NCBI GenBank assembly: GCA_965368085.1
Contig: CBDULP010000037.1
Coordinates: forward strand, 1 to 15,800
From: Peptoclostridium sp965368085
Lineage (GTDB): Bacteria; Bacillota; Clostridia; Peptostreptococcales; Peptostreptococcaceae
Reading direction: 5' to 3'
Length of the DNA stretch: 15,800 bases
This document shows, piece after piece, positions 1 to 5,975 of the stretch (positions are counted from its first letter, which is position 1; each line of letters begins with the position of its first letter). Below the pieces are notes generated by a model. That model was not told the DNA's origin and made no database searches. It saw only the letters and a list, made by a program, of their open reading frames with translations. The position numbers were made by a program, and so were the translations under genes.

Positions 1-55
1 AGATAATAGAAATCCCAATCCACAGCTTAAAGACAATTTTGTTCTGCGGGTTCAT
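1..55 (-). CDS. N-terminus of an unidentified membrane protein (partial, cut by window edge)
   Basis: The minus strand opens with an ATG followed by at least 18 codons, reading MNPQNKIVFKLWIGISII, and runs off the left edge. A basic start followed by a hydrophobic run is what a first transmembrane segment looks like. Such an IVFKLW start is common in sensor histidine kinases, but that is only an impression. An in-frame ATG nine bases upstream (position 64) is an alternative start; AAAAGG lies too close to it, so the internal ATG is preferred, with a weak TTAGG-type site. It begins 16 bases after the Ca2+-ATPase stop with no terminator between them, so it is probably the next gene of the same operon. 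Confidence 0.45.
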   Translation of the reverse strand, partial: MNPQNKIVFKLWIGISII

Positions 56-71
56 ACCTAACATGCCTTTT

Positions 72-2768
72 CTATTTCGCCTGCGCTCCTGCCTTTTCCG
101 ACCTGAAAAGCATGTTTCTAACAGTCTTTCTGGCAAGGTCAAGCGGTATTATGAGGAATGCCATAGGCACTATTACCATCCACTCGTTTATAGTGAGCCC
201 CGCAGTTCTGAGTATGTCCCCGCCTATATATGTCATTATCACCTGCACTATCGCTATCCCCGTTGCTACCTTCAAAAATCCCCTGTTCTTCGTTATATTT
301 GAAAACAGGTTCTTTTCGTCCGTCCTCGCATTGAACATGTTGAACACGTTCATGAATATGAAGAATCCAAAGAACGCTGTAAGGAAATATATGTCCTCCC
401 TGCCCGAAGGCCCTCTTCTTATTAGGCCCTTAAAAAATGGAGACTTGAGGTAGAAAACGCTCATGCCCGCCACAAACGAGCCGTTTAAAAGTATGGAACT
501 CCACATGTCCCTGTTTATTATGGACTCCGACCTGCTCTTAGGCTTTTCCCTCATATATCGCAAAAGCGCCGCCTCGCCGCCAAAGGCCAGTGCTGCCAAT
601 GTGTCCATCACAAGGTTCACCCAAAGCATCTGCGTCATCGAAAGAGGAAGATCCACTCCCACGAAAGGTCCGAGGAATGCTATCATTATCGCCCCTACAT
701 TGACGGTGAGCTGGTACACTATGAATTTTCTTATGGAATTGTATATTGTCCTTCCATACAGTATTGTCTTTGCTATGGAGTTGAAATTGTCGTCGAGTAT
801 CACTATGTCTCCGGCCTCTTTTGCAACCTCTGTTCCAGATCCCATAGCAAACCCGACGTCGGCTTTTTTAAGCGCCGGAGAGTCGTTGACGCCGTCACCC
901 GTCATTCCAACTACATAGTCCATCTCCTGAGATATCTTTACAAGCCTGCTCTTGTCTGTGGGAAGAGCCCTTGCTATAACCCTTATGTCCGGAAGAGCAT
1001 CCTTGAGCTGATCATCGCTCATTCTGTTTATGTCCTCGGATGTAAAAGCCAAGTCTGAAGCTCTTTGCACAAGGCCCGCTTCCTTGGCTATTGCCATTGC
1101 GGTCTCCTTCTTGTCCCCGGTTATCATTACAACCTGTATACCGGCGTCAAGTGTCTCTTTTATGGCCTCCACAGATTCTTCCCTCAGGTCGTCCCTTATC
1201 CCCACGACCCCTACGAGAGTCATCTCTTCAAACAAATTCTCCTGGATTGTCCTTGGAGTCGTCGCAATCGCTATCATCCTTATCGACCTCTCCGCAAGGC
1301 TGTCCATCCTCTTTTCAAGCGACTTCATCACCGAATCTCCAAACGGCTGCTCTTTGCCGGACTGGTCGTAATATCTTTTGCAGTATTTCACTATGTTTTC
1401 GGGAGCGCCCTTCACGAGAGTCATGCTGTACTGCCCATCTATCTGGGTTGCCGAGAACTTGTCCTTGCTGTTGAAAGGTATTGTCCCTATGGTCTCGACA
1501 TCGTATTCTATTATCTCTGCGCTTGCAAACTCCAAAAGCGCCCTTTCAGTTGAGTTCCCGCCGAGTATTTTACATTTTCCGTCTTCTTGTATGTTGCAAA
1601 CAGCATTCGTATTTTGGGAAAGCGAAAGATCCGCCATCCTTCGAAGGCCATCCGGTATGCCGTGGTATGAATCATACTGGGCGTTGTCCCCAGAGTAGAA
1701 TGACACCACCTGAAGCTGGCCTTTCGTTATGGTTCCCGTCTTGTCGCTGTATAGTATGTTTAAAGACCCCGCCGTTTCTATTCCGACAAGCTTTCTCACA
1801 AGTATGTTATCGTGAAGCAGCTTTCTCATGTTCAGCGAAAGCACCATGGCTATCATCATTGGAAGCCCTTCCGGAACCGCCACGACTATTATTATTATGG
1901 CAAGTATTACCGCTGTCACAACGTCGCTTGCAACCTCTGGCACATTGTCAAAATACTGTGCTATCGGAATCCCCGCGGCCATGCTGTCCAAAACAGCTTT
2001 TTTAAACATGAACGAGAGAGCTATCATTGTTCCCCCGATGTATCCAAATTTGCTTATGCCGTCTGCCAGTATTGAAAGTTTTACTTTCAGCGGAGAGTCC
2101 CTGTCCTCGGACTGCAGCTCTTTTGCGAGCTGTCCATAAAAGCTCTTGTCGCCTATCGTCCTTGCCTCTACAACGGCTTCTCCTTCAACAACCACCGTTC
2201 CCCTGAACACCTTGAACTCATCCAGAAAATCCGATGATTCGCCTCTGTATTCGTATCCTTCGCCGAGCTGGTGCTTTAATGCCTCCTTGCTCTCCCCGTT
2301 CAGGGTTGACTGGTCGACCCCTATTTGGCCTTCAATGAGTGTCCCGTCAACGGGTATCTTGTCTCCCGTCTGAACAAGTATGAGGTCGCCCACAACTATG
2401 TCGTCTATTCCTATCTCCCGAAGGCTTCCATCCCTGTAGACCTTGCATTTTATCTGCGAGGCTTCCGCCTGGAGCTTTTGGAAGGACTGCTCATTGCTGT
2501 ACTCGGAAAAAGTTCCCACAAGGGTTGCTATGACAACCGCTATGGCTATTCCCAGCGGCTCGAACCATTCCACATGGCCCAGGAAGAAAAATACAACATC
2601 TATCATAAGCGCCACTATAAGTATCCTTATTACAGGATCTTCGAAATTCCCCTTGAGCTTGTCCCAAAACGTCTCAATCTCTATTTCTGTAAGACTGTTG
2701 CTTCCATGCTCTCTTTTAGACCTTTCGACCTGATCTTTTGAAAGGCCTTCGTGATGTATTTTCAGCAT
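72..2768 (-). CDS. Calcium-translocating P-type ATPase, PMCA type
   Basis: This 898-aa integral membrane pump should use ATP to export Ca2+ from the cytoplasm. Visible landmarks are an N-terminal cation-ATPase region (about 1-60), an actuator loop with TLNGES at 155-160, the M4 motif VPEGLP around 298-303, the phosphorylation motif DKTGT at 342-346 (Asp342), nucleotide-binding KGAPE at 453-457, ITGDKKETA near 549, and the hinge TGDGVNDSP at 623-631. The M6 motif is WVNLVMDTLA, closer to plasma-membrane Ca2+-ATPases than to the SERCA form WxNLVTDG, which favours a single-Ca2+ PMCA-like pump. Hydrophobic C-terminal segments complete a normal length. The ATG at 2768 follows GGGAG at a slightly long spacing. 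It lies 57 bases after terD and is last but one in the AIM24-TerD operon, suggesting it serves the calcium side of that module. Substrate is inferred from motifs; Mn2+ cannot be excluded. Confidence 0.93.
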   Translation of the reverse strand: MLKIHHEGLSKDQVERSKREHGSNSLTEIEIETFWDKLKGNFEDPVIRILIVALMIDVVFFFLGHVEWFEPLGIAIAVVIATLVGTFSEYSNEQSFQKLQAEASQIKCKVYRDGSLREIGIDDIVVGDLILVQTGDKIPVDGTLIEGQIGVDQSTLNGESKEALKHQLGEGYEYRGESSDFLDEFKVFRGTVVVEGEAVVEARTIGDKSFYGQLAKELQSEDRDSPLKVKLSILADGISKFGYIGGTMIALSFMFKKAVLDSMAAGIPIAQYFDNVPEVASDVVTAVILAIIIIVVAVPEGLPMMIAMVLSLNMRKLLHDNILVRKLVGIETAGSLNILYSDKTGTITKGQLQVVSFYSGDNAQYDSYHGIPDGLRRMADLSLSQNTNAVCNIQEDGKCKILGGNSTERALLEFASAEIIEYDVETIGTIPFNSKDKFSATQIDGQYSMTLVKGAPENIVKYCKRYYDQSGKEQPFGDSVMKSLEKRMDSLAERSIRMIAIATTPRTIQENLFEEMTLVGVVGIRDDLREESVEAIKETLDAGIQVVMITGDKKETAMAIAKEAGLVQRASDLAFTSEDINRMSDDQLKDALPDIRVIARALPTDKSRLVKISQEMDYVVGMTGDGVNDSPALKKADVGFAMGSGTEVAKEAGDIVILDDNFNSIAKTILYGRTIYNSIRKFIVYQLTVNVGAIMIAFLGPFVGVDLPLSMTQMLWVNLVMDTLAALAFGGEAALLRYMREKPKSRSESIINRDMWSSILLNGSFVAGMSVFYLKSPFFKGLIRRGPSGREDIYFLTAFFGFFIFMNVFNMFNARTDEKNLFSNITKNRGFLKVATGIAIVQVIMTYIGGDILRTAGLTINEWMVIVPMAFLIIPLDLARKTVRNMLFRSEKAGAQAK

Positions 2769-2825
2769 ATGCAGTTTTTCTCCCTTCAGCTTATTTGCCT
2801 GGCCGTGTACTTATTTCCAGTCCTA

Positions 2826-3404
2826 TTAAACCTGAAGACCGTATGTCTTGCAAAGAGCCGCGAGCCCTCCTTCGAATCCACTTCCAACGGCGCTGAACTT
2901 CCATGATCCGTTGTGTCTGTATATCTCGCAAAATACAAGCGCAGTTTCAACCGAAAAGTCATCTGTAAGCTCGTATCTCAGGACCTCTTCTTCAGTCGCT
3001 TTGTCTACAAGCCTTGCAAATGCATTTGAAACCTGTCCGAAATTCTGCCTTCTTTCGGGCGCCTCATGTATCGTTACGGTTATTGCTATCTTTTCTATTT
3101 CTTCAGGCACCTTTTCAAAATCTATTATTATCTGCTCGTCGTCGCCTTCCCCTTCTCCCGTTCTGTTGTCGCCGGTGTGCACTACAGACTTGCTTGGATG
3201 CTCAAGGTTGTTGTAGAACACGAAATCCAGGTCGTTATTCACTCTGCCGTTTTCCCCGACCAAGAACGCTGACGCATCAAGGTCAAAGTCAAATCCTCCA
3301 TTGTATCTGTTTGTGTCCCATCCAAGACCTATTATGGCTTTTTTTAGCCCTGGATTTGATTTTGAAAGGTCTATCTTTTGGCCTTTTGAAAGTATTATTG
3401 ACAT
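2826..3404 (-). CDS. terD: TerD family calcium-binding stress protein
   Basis: This 192-aa cytoplasmic protein has the standard length and layout of the TerD family (tellurite resistance and general stress proteins, e.g. TerD, TerE, B. subtilis YceD/YceE). The N-terminus MSIILSKGQKIDLSK is typical. The acidic core FDFDLDASAF (38-47) and the calcium-binding loop GDNRTGEGEGDDE (78-90) are both intact, and the C-terminus ends with the usual GFEGGLAALCKTYG. The ATG at 3404 follows a GGGGGG Shine-Dalgarno run. It lies between a divergent TerD paralogue (80 bases upstream) and the Ca2+-ATPase gene (57 bases downstream). Known TerD proteins bind Ca2+ through acidic loops; the partnership with the neighbouring pump is inference. 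Which Ter paralogue this is (TerD, TerE or TerZ) cannot be settled by eye. Confidence 0.92.
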   Translation of the reverse strand: MSIILSKGQKIDLSKSNPGLKKAIIGLGWDTNRYNGGFDFDLDASAFLVGENGRVNNDLDFVFYNNLEHPSKSVVHTGDNRTGEGEGDDEQIIIDFEKVPEEIEKIAITVTIHEAPERRQNFGQVSNAFARLVDKATEEEVLRYELTDDFSVETALVFCEIYRHNGSWKFSAVGSGFEGGLAALCKTYGLQV

Positions 3405-3484
3405 TGTAAGTCCCCCCTATGTATTTTTAATTTTTATGCAGCTGCAAACAATCCCTTTCGAATTACATGAATTGCCTTATACTG

Positions 3485-4315
3485 CTAGTCTTCAACGTCT
3501 ATTCCATATTCCCTGCAAAGAGCCTCAAGGCCCCCTTCAAAGCCATTTCCTATGAAGCTTATTCTCCACTGACCATTTCTTCTGTATATTTCAAAAACCA
3601 CTATTCCAGTCTGGCTTGAAAGCCCATTGCTAAAGTCAAAACTCATAATCACATTTTTCGAAGCCTTGTCTATTATGTCGACCTGCGCCTGCTCAGTTTT
3701 CGAAAAGCTGCCCCCGTCGGATGTAAGCGTAACCGCCAGTTTTTCTATCCTCTGAGGAATCCCTTCAGGGCTTATGTCTACCATATGGCTGTAGTAATCC
3801 TGCTGACTCATGACACTTACAGATACGCTTTTACAAGGACTCTTGGGATTGTTGTAGAATATAAACTCATCCTCGCCTGTCTTTCCATTGCCGTCAACCA
3901 TGAAAATCGATGCGTCTATATCCACGTATCCTGATTTTTGAACTGTTCTGAGTCCGACAAGCATGCCCTTTAAAAGCACATTTGGAACCGGAAGCTTTTG
4001 GCCTCTTTTTATTTTCTCCTTTGCACCTTCGGCATATGGAGACTTCGAGGCCCTCGCCGGCGCAGCCGGCATGGTTTTTTGAGCCTGCGCCACGCTTGTG
4101 CCGATTGAAGTTCTTCCCGTATCCAAAGCCTCTGGAACCGCTTCCATGTTTGAATTTCCGCTTCCAGCAGGGCTTGATATGCTTTTTACCATTTCGTTTT
4201 TCGAAAGCCTAAGATCAATCTCTCCCGAATGAAGAAGCTTTTCTCCGTATTCAACCCTTATCTTTGAATTTTGAAAGGGCTTTATCTGCTCTTTTTTGGC
4301 AGTCTCTATATTCAC
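3485..4315 (-). CDS. Divergent TerD-domain protein with N-terminal extension
   Basis: A protein of about 276 aa with three parts: an N-terminal segment (about 1-45, ending in a SKNEMVK stretch), a low-complexity Ser/Ala/Pro-rich linker (about 48-98), and a C-terminal TerD domain (about 100-276). The domain keeps VDIDASIFMVDGNGK (131-145), EFIFYNN and the closing GFEGGLEALCREYG. It lacks the acidic loop GDNxTGEGxGDDE seen in the neighbouring TerD; that region instead reads SVSVMSQQDYYSH, so at least one calcium site is probably lost. The start is uncertain: GTG at 4315 has AGGTGG five bases upstream and is preferred, while GTG at 4324 would add three residues. It begins about 20 bases after the AIM24 gene, clearly the same operon. 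It may pair with the canonical TerD as a regulatory or scaffold subunit (inference). Confidence 0.88.
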   Translation of the reverse strand: MNIETAKKEQIKPFQNSKIRVEYGEKLLHSGEIDLRLSKNEMVKSISSPAGSGNSNMEAVPEALDTGRTSIGTSVAQAQKTMPAAPARASKSPYAEGAKEKIKRGQKLPVPNVLLKGMLVGLRTVQKSGYVDIDASIFMVDGNGKTGEDEFIFYNNPKSPCKSVSVSVMSQQDYYSHMVDISPEGIPQRIEKLAVTLTSDGGSFSKTEQAQVDIIDKASKNVIMSFDFSNGLSSQTGIVVFEIYRRNGQWRISFIGNGFEGGLEALCREYGIDVED

Positions 4316-4334
4316 GCTGTCCACCTGCCCTTTT

Positions 4335-4994
4335 TTAGTCTATCCCTACGTCTATTCCTCCAAATCTTTCTGAAGGCTGTATTATGACAACTTCGCCGTG
4401 GCTGTTGAATTCCATGAAATACGACTCTCCCGAAGTCTGTCCGAGAAATGTCTTCCAGTTGACATCCGCTCTAAATCCCGGGTCGGGACCTGTCCAGCAT
4501 ACAACCGCATCCGGATCGACAACGCAAGGCGTTTCAAGAACTATCGGATTTCCATTTGTAGTTACAACCACTTGGGCGTTAGGCCCGTTGGCCGTGAAGT
4601 TTGAAGTGAAAAGACCCTTTTGAGATATGACTCCGCTTCCTATGAACCTCACGCTGTATTTGCAATCCGGAGTGAACGCCATAAGATTTTCGCTTTCTAC
4701 TCCAAGACTTTGGCCCTTGTCCAAAGTTATTATGCTGACGTGCTGGGCCCTGTTCGCCATGTAGTATGCGCCATTTCCGCTGACTTTCATTATAGGGATG
4801 TTCTCCCCCGAAAGCTTTCTTGCCGCAAGATTTACAAACGACTTGAGCATACTCTGGTTTTGGTTTGGGTCCAAAAGCACCTTTTCCGCGGTGAACTGTC
4901 CCTTGTAAGCCACCATGGCTCCTGCCTTAGCATAGAAGTATCCGTCTCCTTCCGCTATGCACGAGAGCTCCTGGTGTATTTTAAAATTAAACAT
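4335..4994 (-). CDS. AIM24 family protein
   Basis: A 219-aa protein of the AIM24 family (TIGR00266-like beta-rich proteins related to the mitochondrial AIM24). Supporting features are its length, the N-terminal MFNFKIHQELSCIAEGDGYFYAKAGAMVAYKG, shown here as the sections EGDGYFYAKAGAMVAYKG and GNGAYYMANRAQHV, and the later GLFTSNFTANGP and DPDAVVCWTGPDP segments typical of this fold. No signal peptide or membrane segment is visible. The ATG at 4994 has a perfect GGAGG six bases upstream. It is the first gene of the operon leading to two TerD proteins and a Ca2+-ATPase; bacterial AIM24 genes are known to occur with ter genes. The biochemical role is unknown; a role in membrane or metal stress is inferred from context only. 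Confidence 0.88.
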   Translation of the reverse strand: MFNFKIHQELSCIAEGDGYFYAKAGAMVAYKGQFTAEKVLLDPNQNQSMLKSFVNLAARKLSGENIPIMKVSGNGAYYMANRAQHVSIITLDKGQSLGVESENLMAFTPDCKYSVRFIGSGVISQKGLFTSNFTANGPNAQVVVTTNGNPIVLETPCVVDPDAVVCWTGPDPGFRADVNWKTFLGQTSGESYFMEFNSHGEVVIIQPSERFGGIDVGID

Positions 4995-5012
4995 ATCTTA
5001 CCTCCGCTTCAT

Positions 5013-5048
5013 ATTCGCATATTATGTATTATTCGCATCCAATGTATT
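5013..5048 (-). repeat. Tandem 18-bp direct repeat in the ter operon leader
   Basis: On the plus strand ATTCGCATATTATGTATT (5013-5030) is followed directly by ATTCGCATCCAATGTATT (5031-5048): 15 of 18 positions are identical and the three changes are adjacent. The repeat lies between the probable transcription start (near 5072) and the AIM24 ribosome binding site, a position suited to a repressor or a structured leader. Its first ten bases, ATTCGCATAT, also occur at the ars operator (15638-15647). Confidence 0.6.
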
Positions 5049-5078
5049 CACAATCCTTAGTATCTGTTCTTTATATGG

Positions 5079-5084
5079 ATTATA
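5079..5084 (-). promoter_or_regulatory. Putative -10 element of the AIM24-TerD-Ca2+-ATPase operon
   Basis: On the minus strand the leader contains a perfect TATAAT (reverse complement of attata here), 85 bases before the AIM24 start codon. No good -35 box lies 16-18 bases upstream (AGGATT at the 17-base position is poor), so the promoter may need an activator or a different sigma factor. A TTAGTATCTG sequence at 5057-5066, identical to one half of the acc operator, overlaps the expected start of transcription. Confidence 0.4.
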
Positions 5085-5286
5085 CATCATAATTCTTAAC
5101 TAATCCTTAATGTAAGATTAAAATTTGGACTGCCGATACCTCGTCCATCGCTCAAATCCTTGAAATATGTATATGTAAAGTCAAATTCAATATGTATCCA
5201 CCTCAATAGTCTCTTTATTTGTTCCAAAAGCCCCTCGAATATATTTTATACCCGTAAACATTCCCATGAAAACATCCATGCCGCAT

Positions 5287-5332
5287 GCAAAAACACAAAT
5301 AATCCCTTCACCATCAATGCGGTAAAGGGATT
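5287..5332 (-). terminator. Probable rho-independent terminator of the small-gene operon
   Basis: On the minus strand AATCCCTTTACC and GGTGAAGGGATT form an 8+3 bp stem with one mismatch around an eight-base loop (5301-5332). It is followed by ATTTGTGTTTTTGC, a moderately T-rich tail. It lies 88 bases after the stop of the 40-aa gene and points the same way. Confidence 0.55.
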
Positions 5333-5356
5333 CTATTCGATTTCTTCTATAAACAT
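5333..5356 (-). CDS. Possible seven-codon mini-ORF (MFIEEIE)
   Basis: A GAGGAG sequence stands seven bases before an ATG that opens a seven-codon frame, MFIEEIE, whose stop codon touches the first base of the terminator stem. The ribosome site is as good as those of the real genes nearby. It may be a peptide, the relic of a lost gene, or chance. Confidence 0.18.
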   Translation of the reverse strand: MFIEEIE

Positions 5357-5419
5357 CTCATTTCTCCTCAAAAATCGTATTTCGTATACTCGGGCATGCG
5401 TCGATATTTATCTGAATTA

Positions 5420-5542
5420 TCAGTTAATTTTAGTTTTCGTAAATCCTACATCAGATGCCGCCGCCTTCATGAGAGCTAAAAACAAAAGACCTACGCTTCC
5501 TCCTGCAATAAACGAAAGGAGCAAATGCCTTTTTTTATACAT
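5420..5542 (-). CDS. Small single-pass membrane protein (40 aa), unidentified
   Basis: This 40-codon frame is too short for usual gene finders. The protein has a basic N-terminus (MYKKRH), one hydrophobic helix LLLSFIAGGSVGLLFLALM (about 7-25) with a small-residue GGSVG core, and a short polar tail ending KTKIN. Its ATG overlaps the end of the upstream 58-aa gene by eight bases, which suggests translational coupling; GGGAGAGG about ten bases upstream can serve as the ribosome binding site. The overall look recalls the N-terminal part of YtxH-type membrane proteins, but no family is recognised. No function can be assigned. Confidence 0.5.
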   Translation of the reverse strand: MYKKRHLLLSFIAGGSVGLLFLALMKAAASDVGFTKTKIN

Positions 5543-5711
5543 GCCTCTTAGCCTCTCCCAGCTGGATTTCCTCCGTAGTCTCCTGCTCTACTGACTTTTG
5601 TGTGAAGTCGACATATATGACCTTCCCATAGTCGCCTCTTCTCTTTTGAGGAGTCTTTTCTTCTTTTCTTCGTTTGAAACTGTCAAATCTGAAAAATGTC
5701 ATCCATTTCAT
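5535..5711 (-). CDS. Small basic protein (58 aa), unidentified
   Basis: A 58-aa protein with a hydrophobic/aromatic start MKWMTFFRF, a highly basic middle (SFKRRKEEKTPQKRR, about 11-25), a short hydrophobic strand KVIYVDF (30-36), and an acidic tail. The ATG at 5711 is chosen because GGAAGGGAG lies eight bases upstream; the longer frame starting at 5774 has no such site. The stop overlaps the start of the 40-aa membrane protein gene, so the pair is likely co-translated. The charge layout could suit membrane-surface or nucleic-acid binding, but no family is recognised and no function is claimed. Confidence 0.55.
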   Translation of the reverse strand: MKWMTFFRFDSFKRRKEEKTPQKRRGDYGKVIYVDFTQKSVEQETTEEIQLGEAKRHV

Positions 5712-5737
5712 ACATATCGCTCCCTTCCAATAAGGTA

Positions 5738-5759
5738 AAAATAAGAATTCACTTATTTT
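5738..5759. repeat. AT-rich inverted repeat before the small-gene operon
   Basis: AAAATAAG (5738-5745) and CTTATTTT (5752-5759) are perfect 8-bp arms around six bases. They lie between an extended -10-like TGGTATTAA on the minus strand (5761-5769) and the ribosome binding site of the 58-aa gene, so they could be an operator or an mRNA hairpin near the 5' end. Confidence 0.4.
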
Positions 5760-5760
5760 A

Positions 5761-5769
5761 TTAATACCA
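5761..5769 (-). promoter_or_regulatory. Weak extended -10 candidate for the small-gene operon
   Basis: The minus strand reads TGGTATTAA, fitting a TGnTATnnT-like extended -10 with two mismatches, about 50 bases before the 58-aa start codon. TTTCAC, 16 bases before TATTAA, is a poor -35. Confidence 0.25.
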
Positions 5770-5941
5770 TGCACGGCGATATGTGAAACAATAAATATTC
5801 AAAATCCTTCAAAAAGTCAGCGCTACAATTCAAGCCTTCAATCTTTTCACAAAGGACTTTTCCCCGTATGAACAAAGAACCCCTTTGCTATGCAACAAAA
5901 ACATTCAAAGCTCTATTCCGTTTGAAAATGCATATTTGTGC

Positions 5942-5975
5942 AAACAAAAAGGAGGGGGCATTATGCCCACACTCC
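5942..5975 (-). terminator. Terminator of the accBCDA operon, overlapping the accA stop
   Basis: On the minus strand GGAG-TGT-GGGCA pairs with TGCCC-C-CTCC around a TAA loop (5951-5975), followed by TTTTTGTTT. The three loop bases are the accA stop codon itself, so the last codons form the left arm. Confidence 0.65.

Larger units (their letters stand above)
4995..5419. other. Gene-free stretch: ter operon leader plus small-gene terminator
   Basis: This 425-base stretch holds the leader of the AIM24/ter operon on the minus strand (a -10-like box at 5079-5084 and tandem repeats at 5013-5048), about 200 AT-rich bases without a convincing gene, a terminator-like hairpin at 5301-5332, and a seven-codon reading frame next to it. 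A 30-codon minus-strand frame at 5187-5279 has no ribosome binding site and was not called. No tRNA or known riboswitch pattern was recognised. Confidence 0.6.

Noticed and set aside
463..918. Long plus-strand open frames opposite the Ca2+-ATPase (and similarly opposite acc and the phosphotransferase)
   Set aside because: They mirror strongly conserved coding sequence on the other strand and lack ribosome sites; codon-bias shadows.
4995..5160. A manganese (yybP-ykoY) or similar riboswitch before the ter/Ca2+-ATPase operon
   Set aside because: The expected conserved loops were not found, and the likely transcribed leader (about 75 bases) is too short.
5187..5279. 30-codon minus-strand frame (starting MDVFMGMF)
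   Set aside because: No Shine-Dalgarno sequence before any of its ATG codons and no recognisable similarity; it also lies downstream of a terminator.
5160..5594. 144-codon plus-strand open frame
   Set aside because: It has no ribosome binding site, is low-complexity AT-rich in its first half and runs antisense through the two better-supported small genes and the terminator.
5850..5887. CAAAGG/CCTTTG inverted repeat between accA and the small genes
   Set aside because: Only six base pairs with a 26-base gap in AT-rich DNA; expected by chance.
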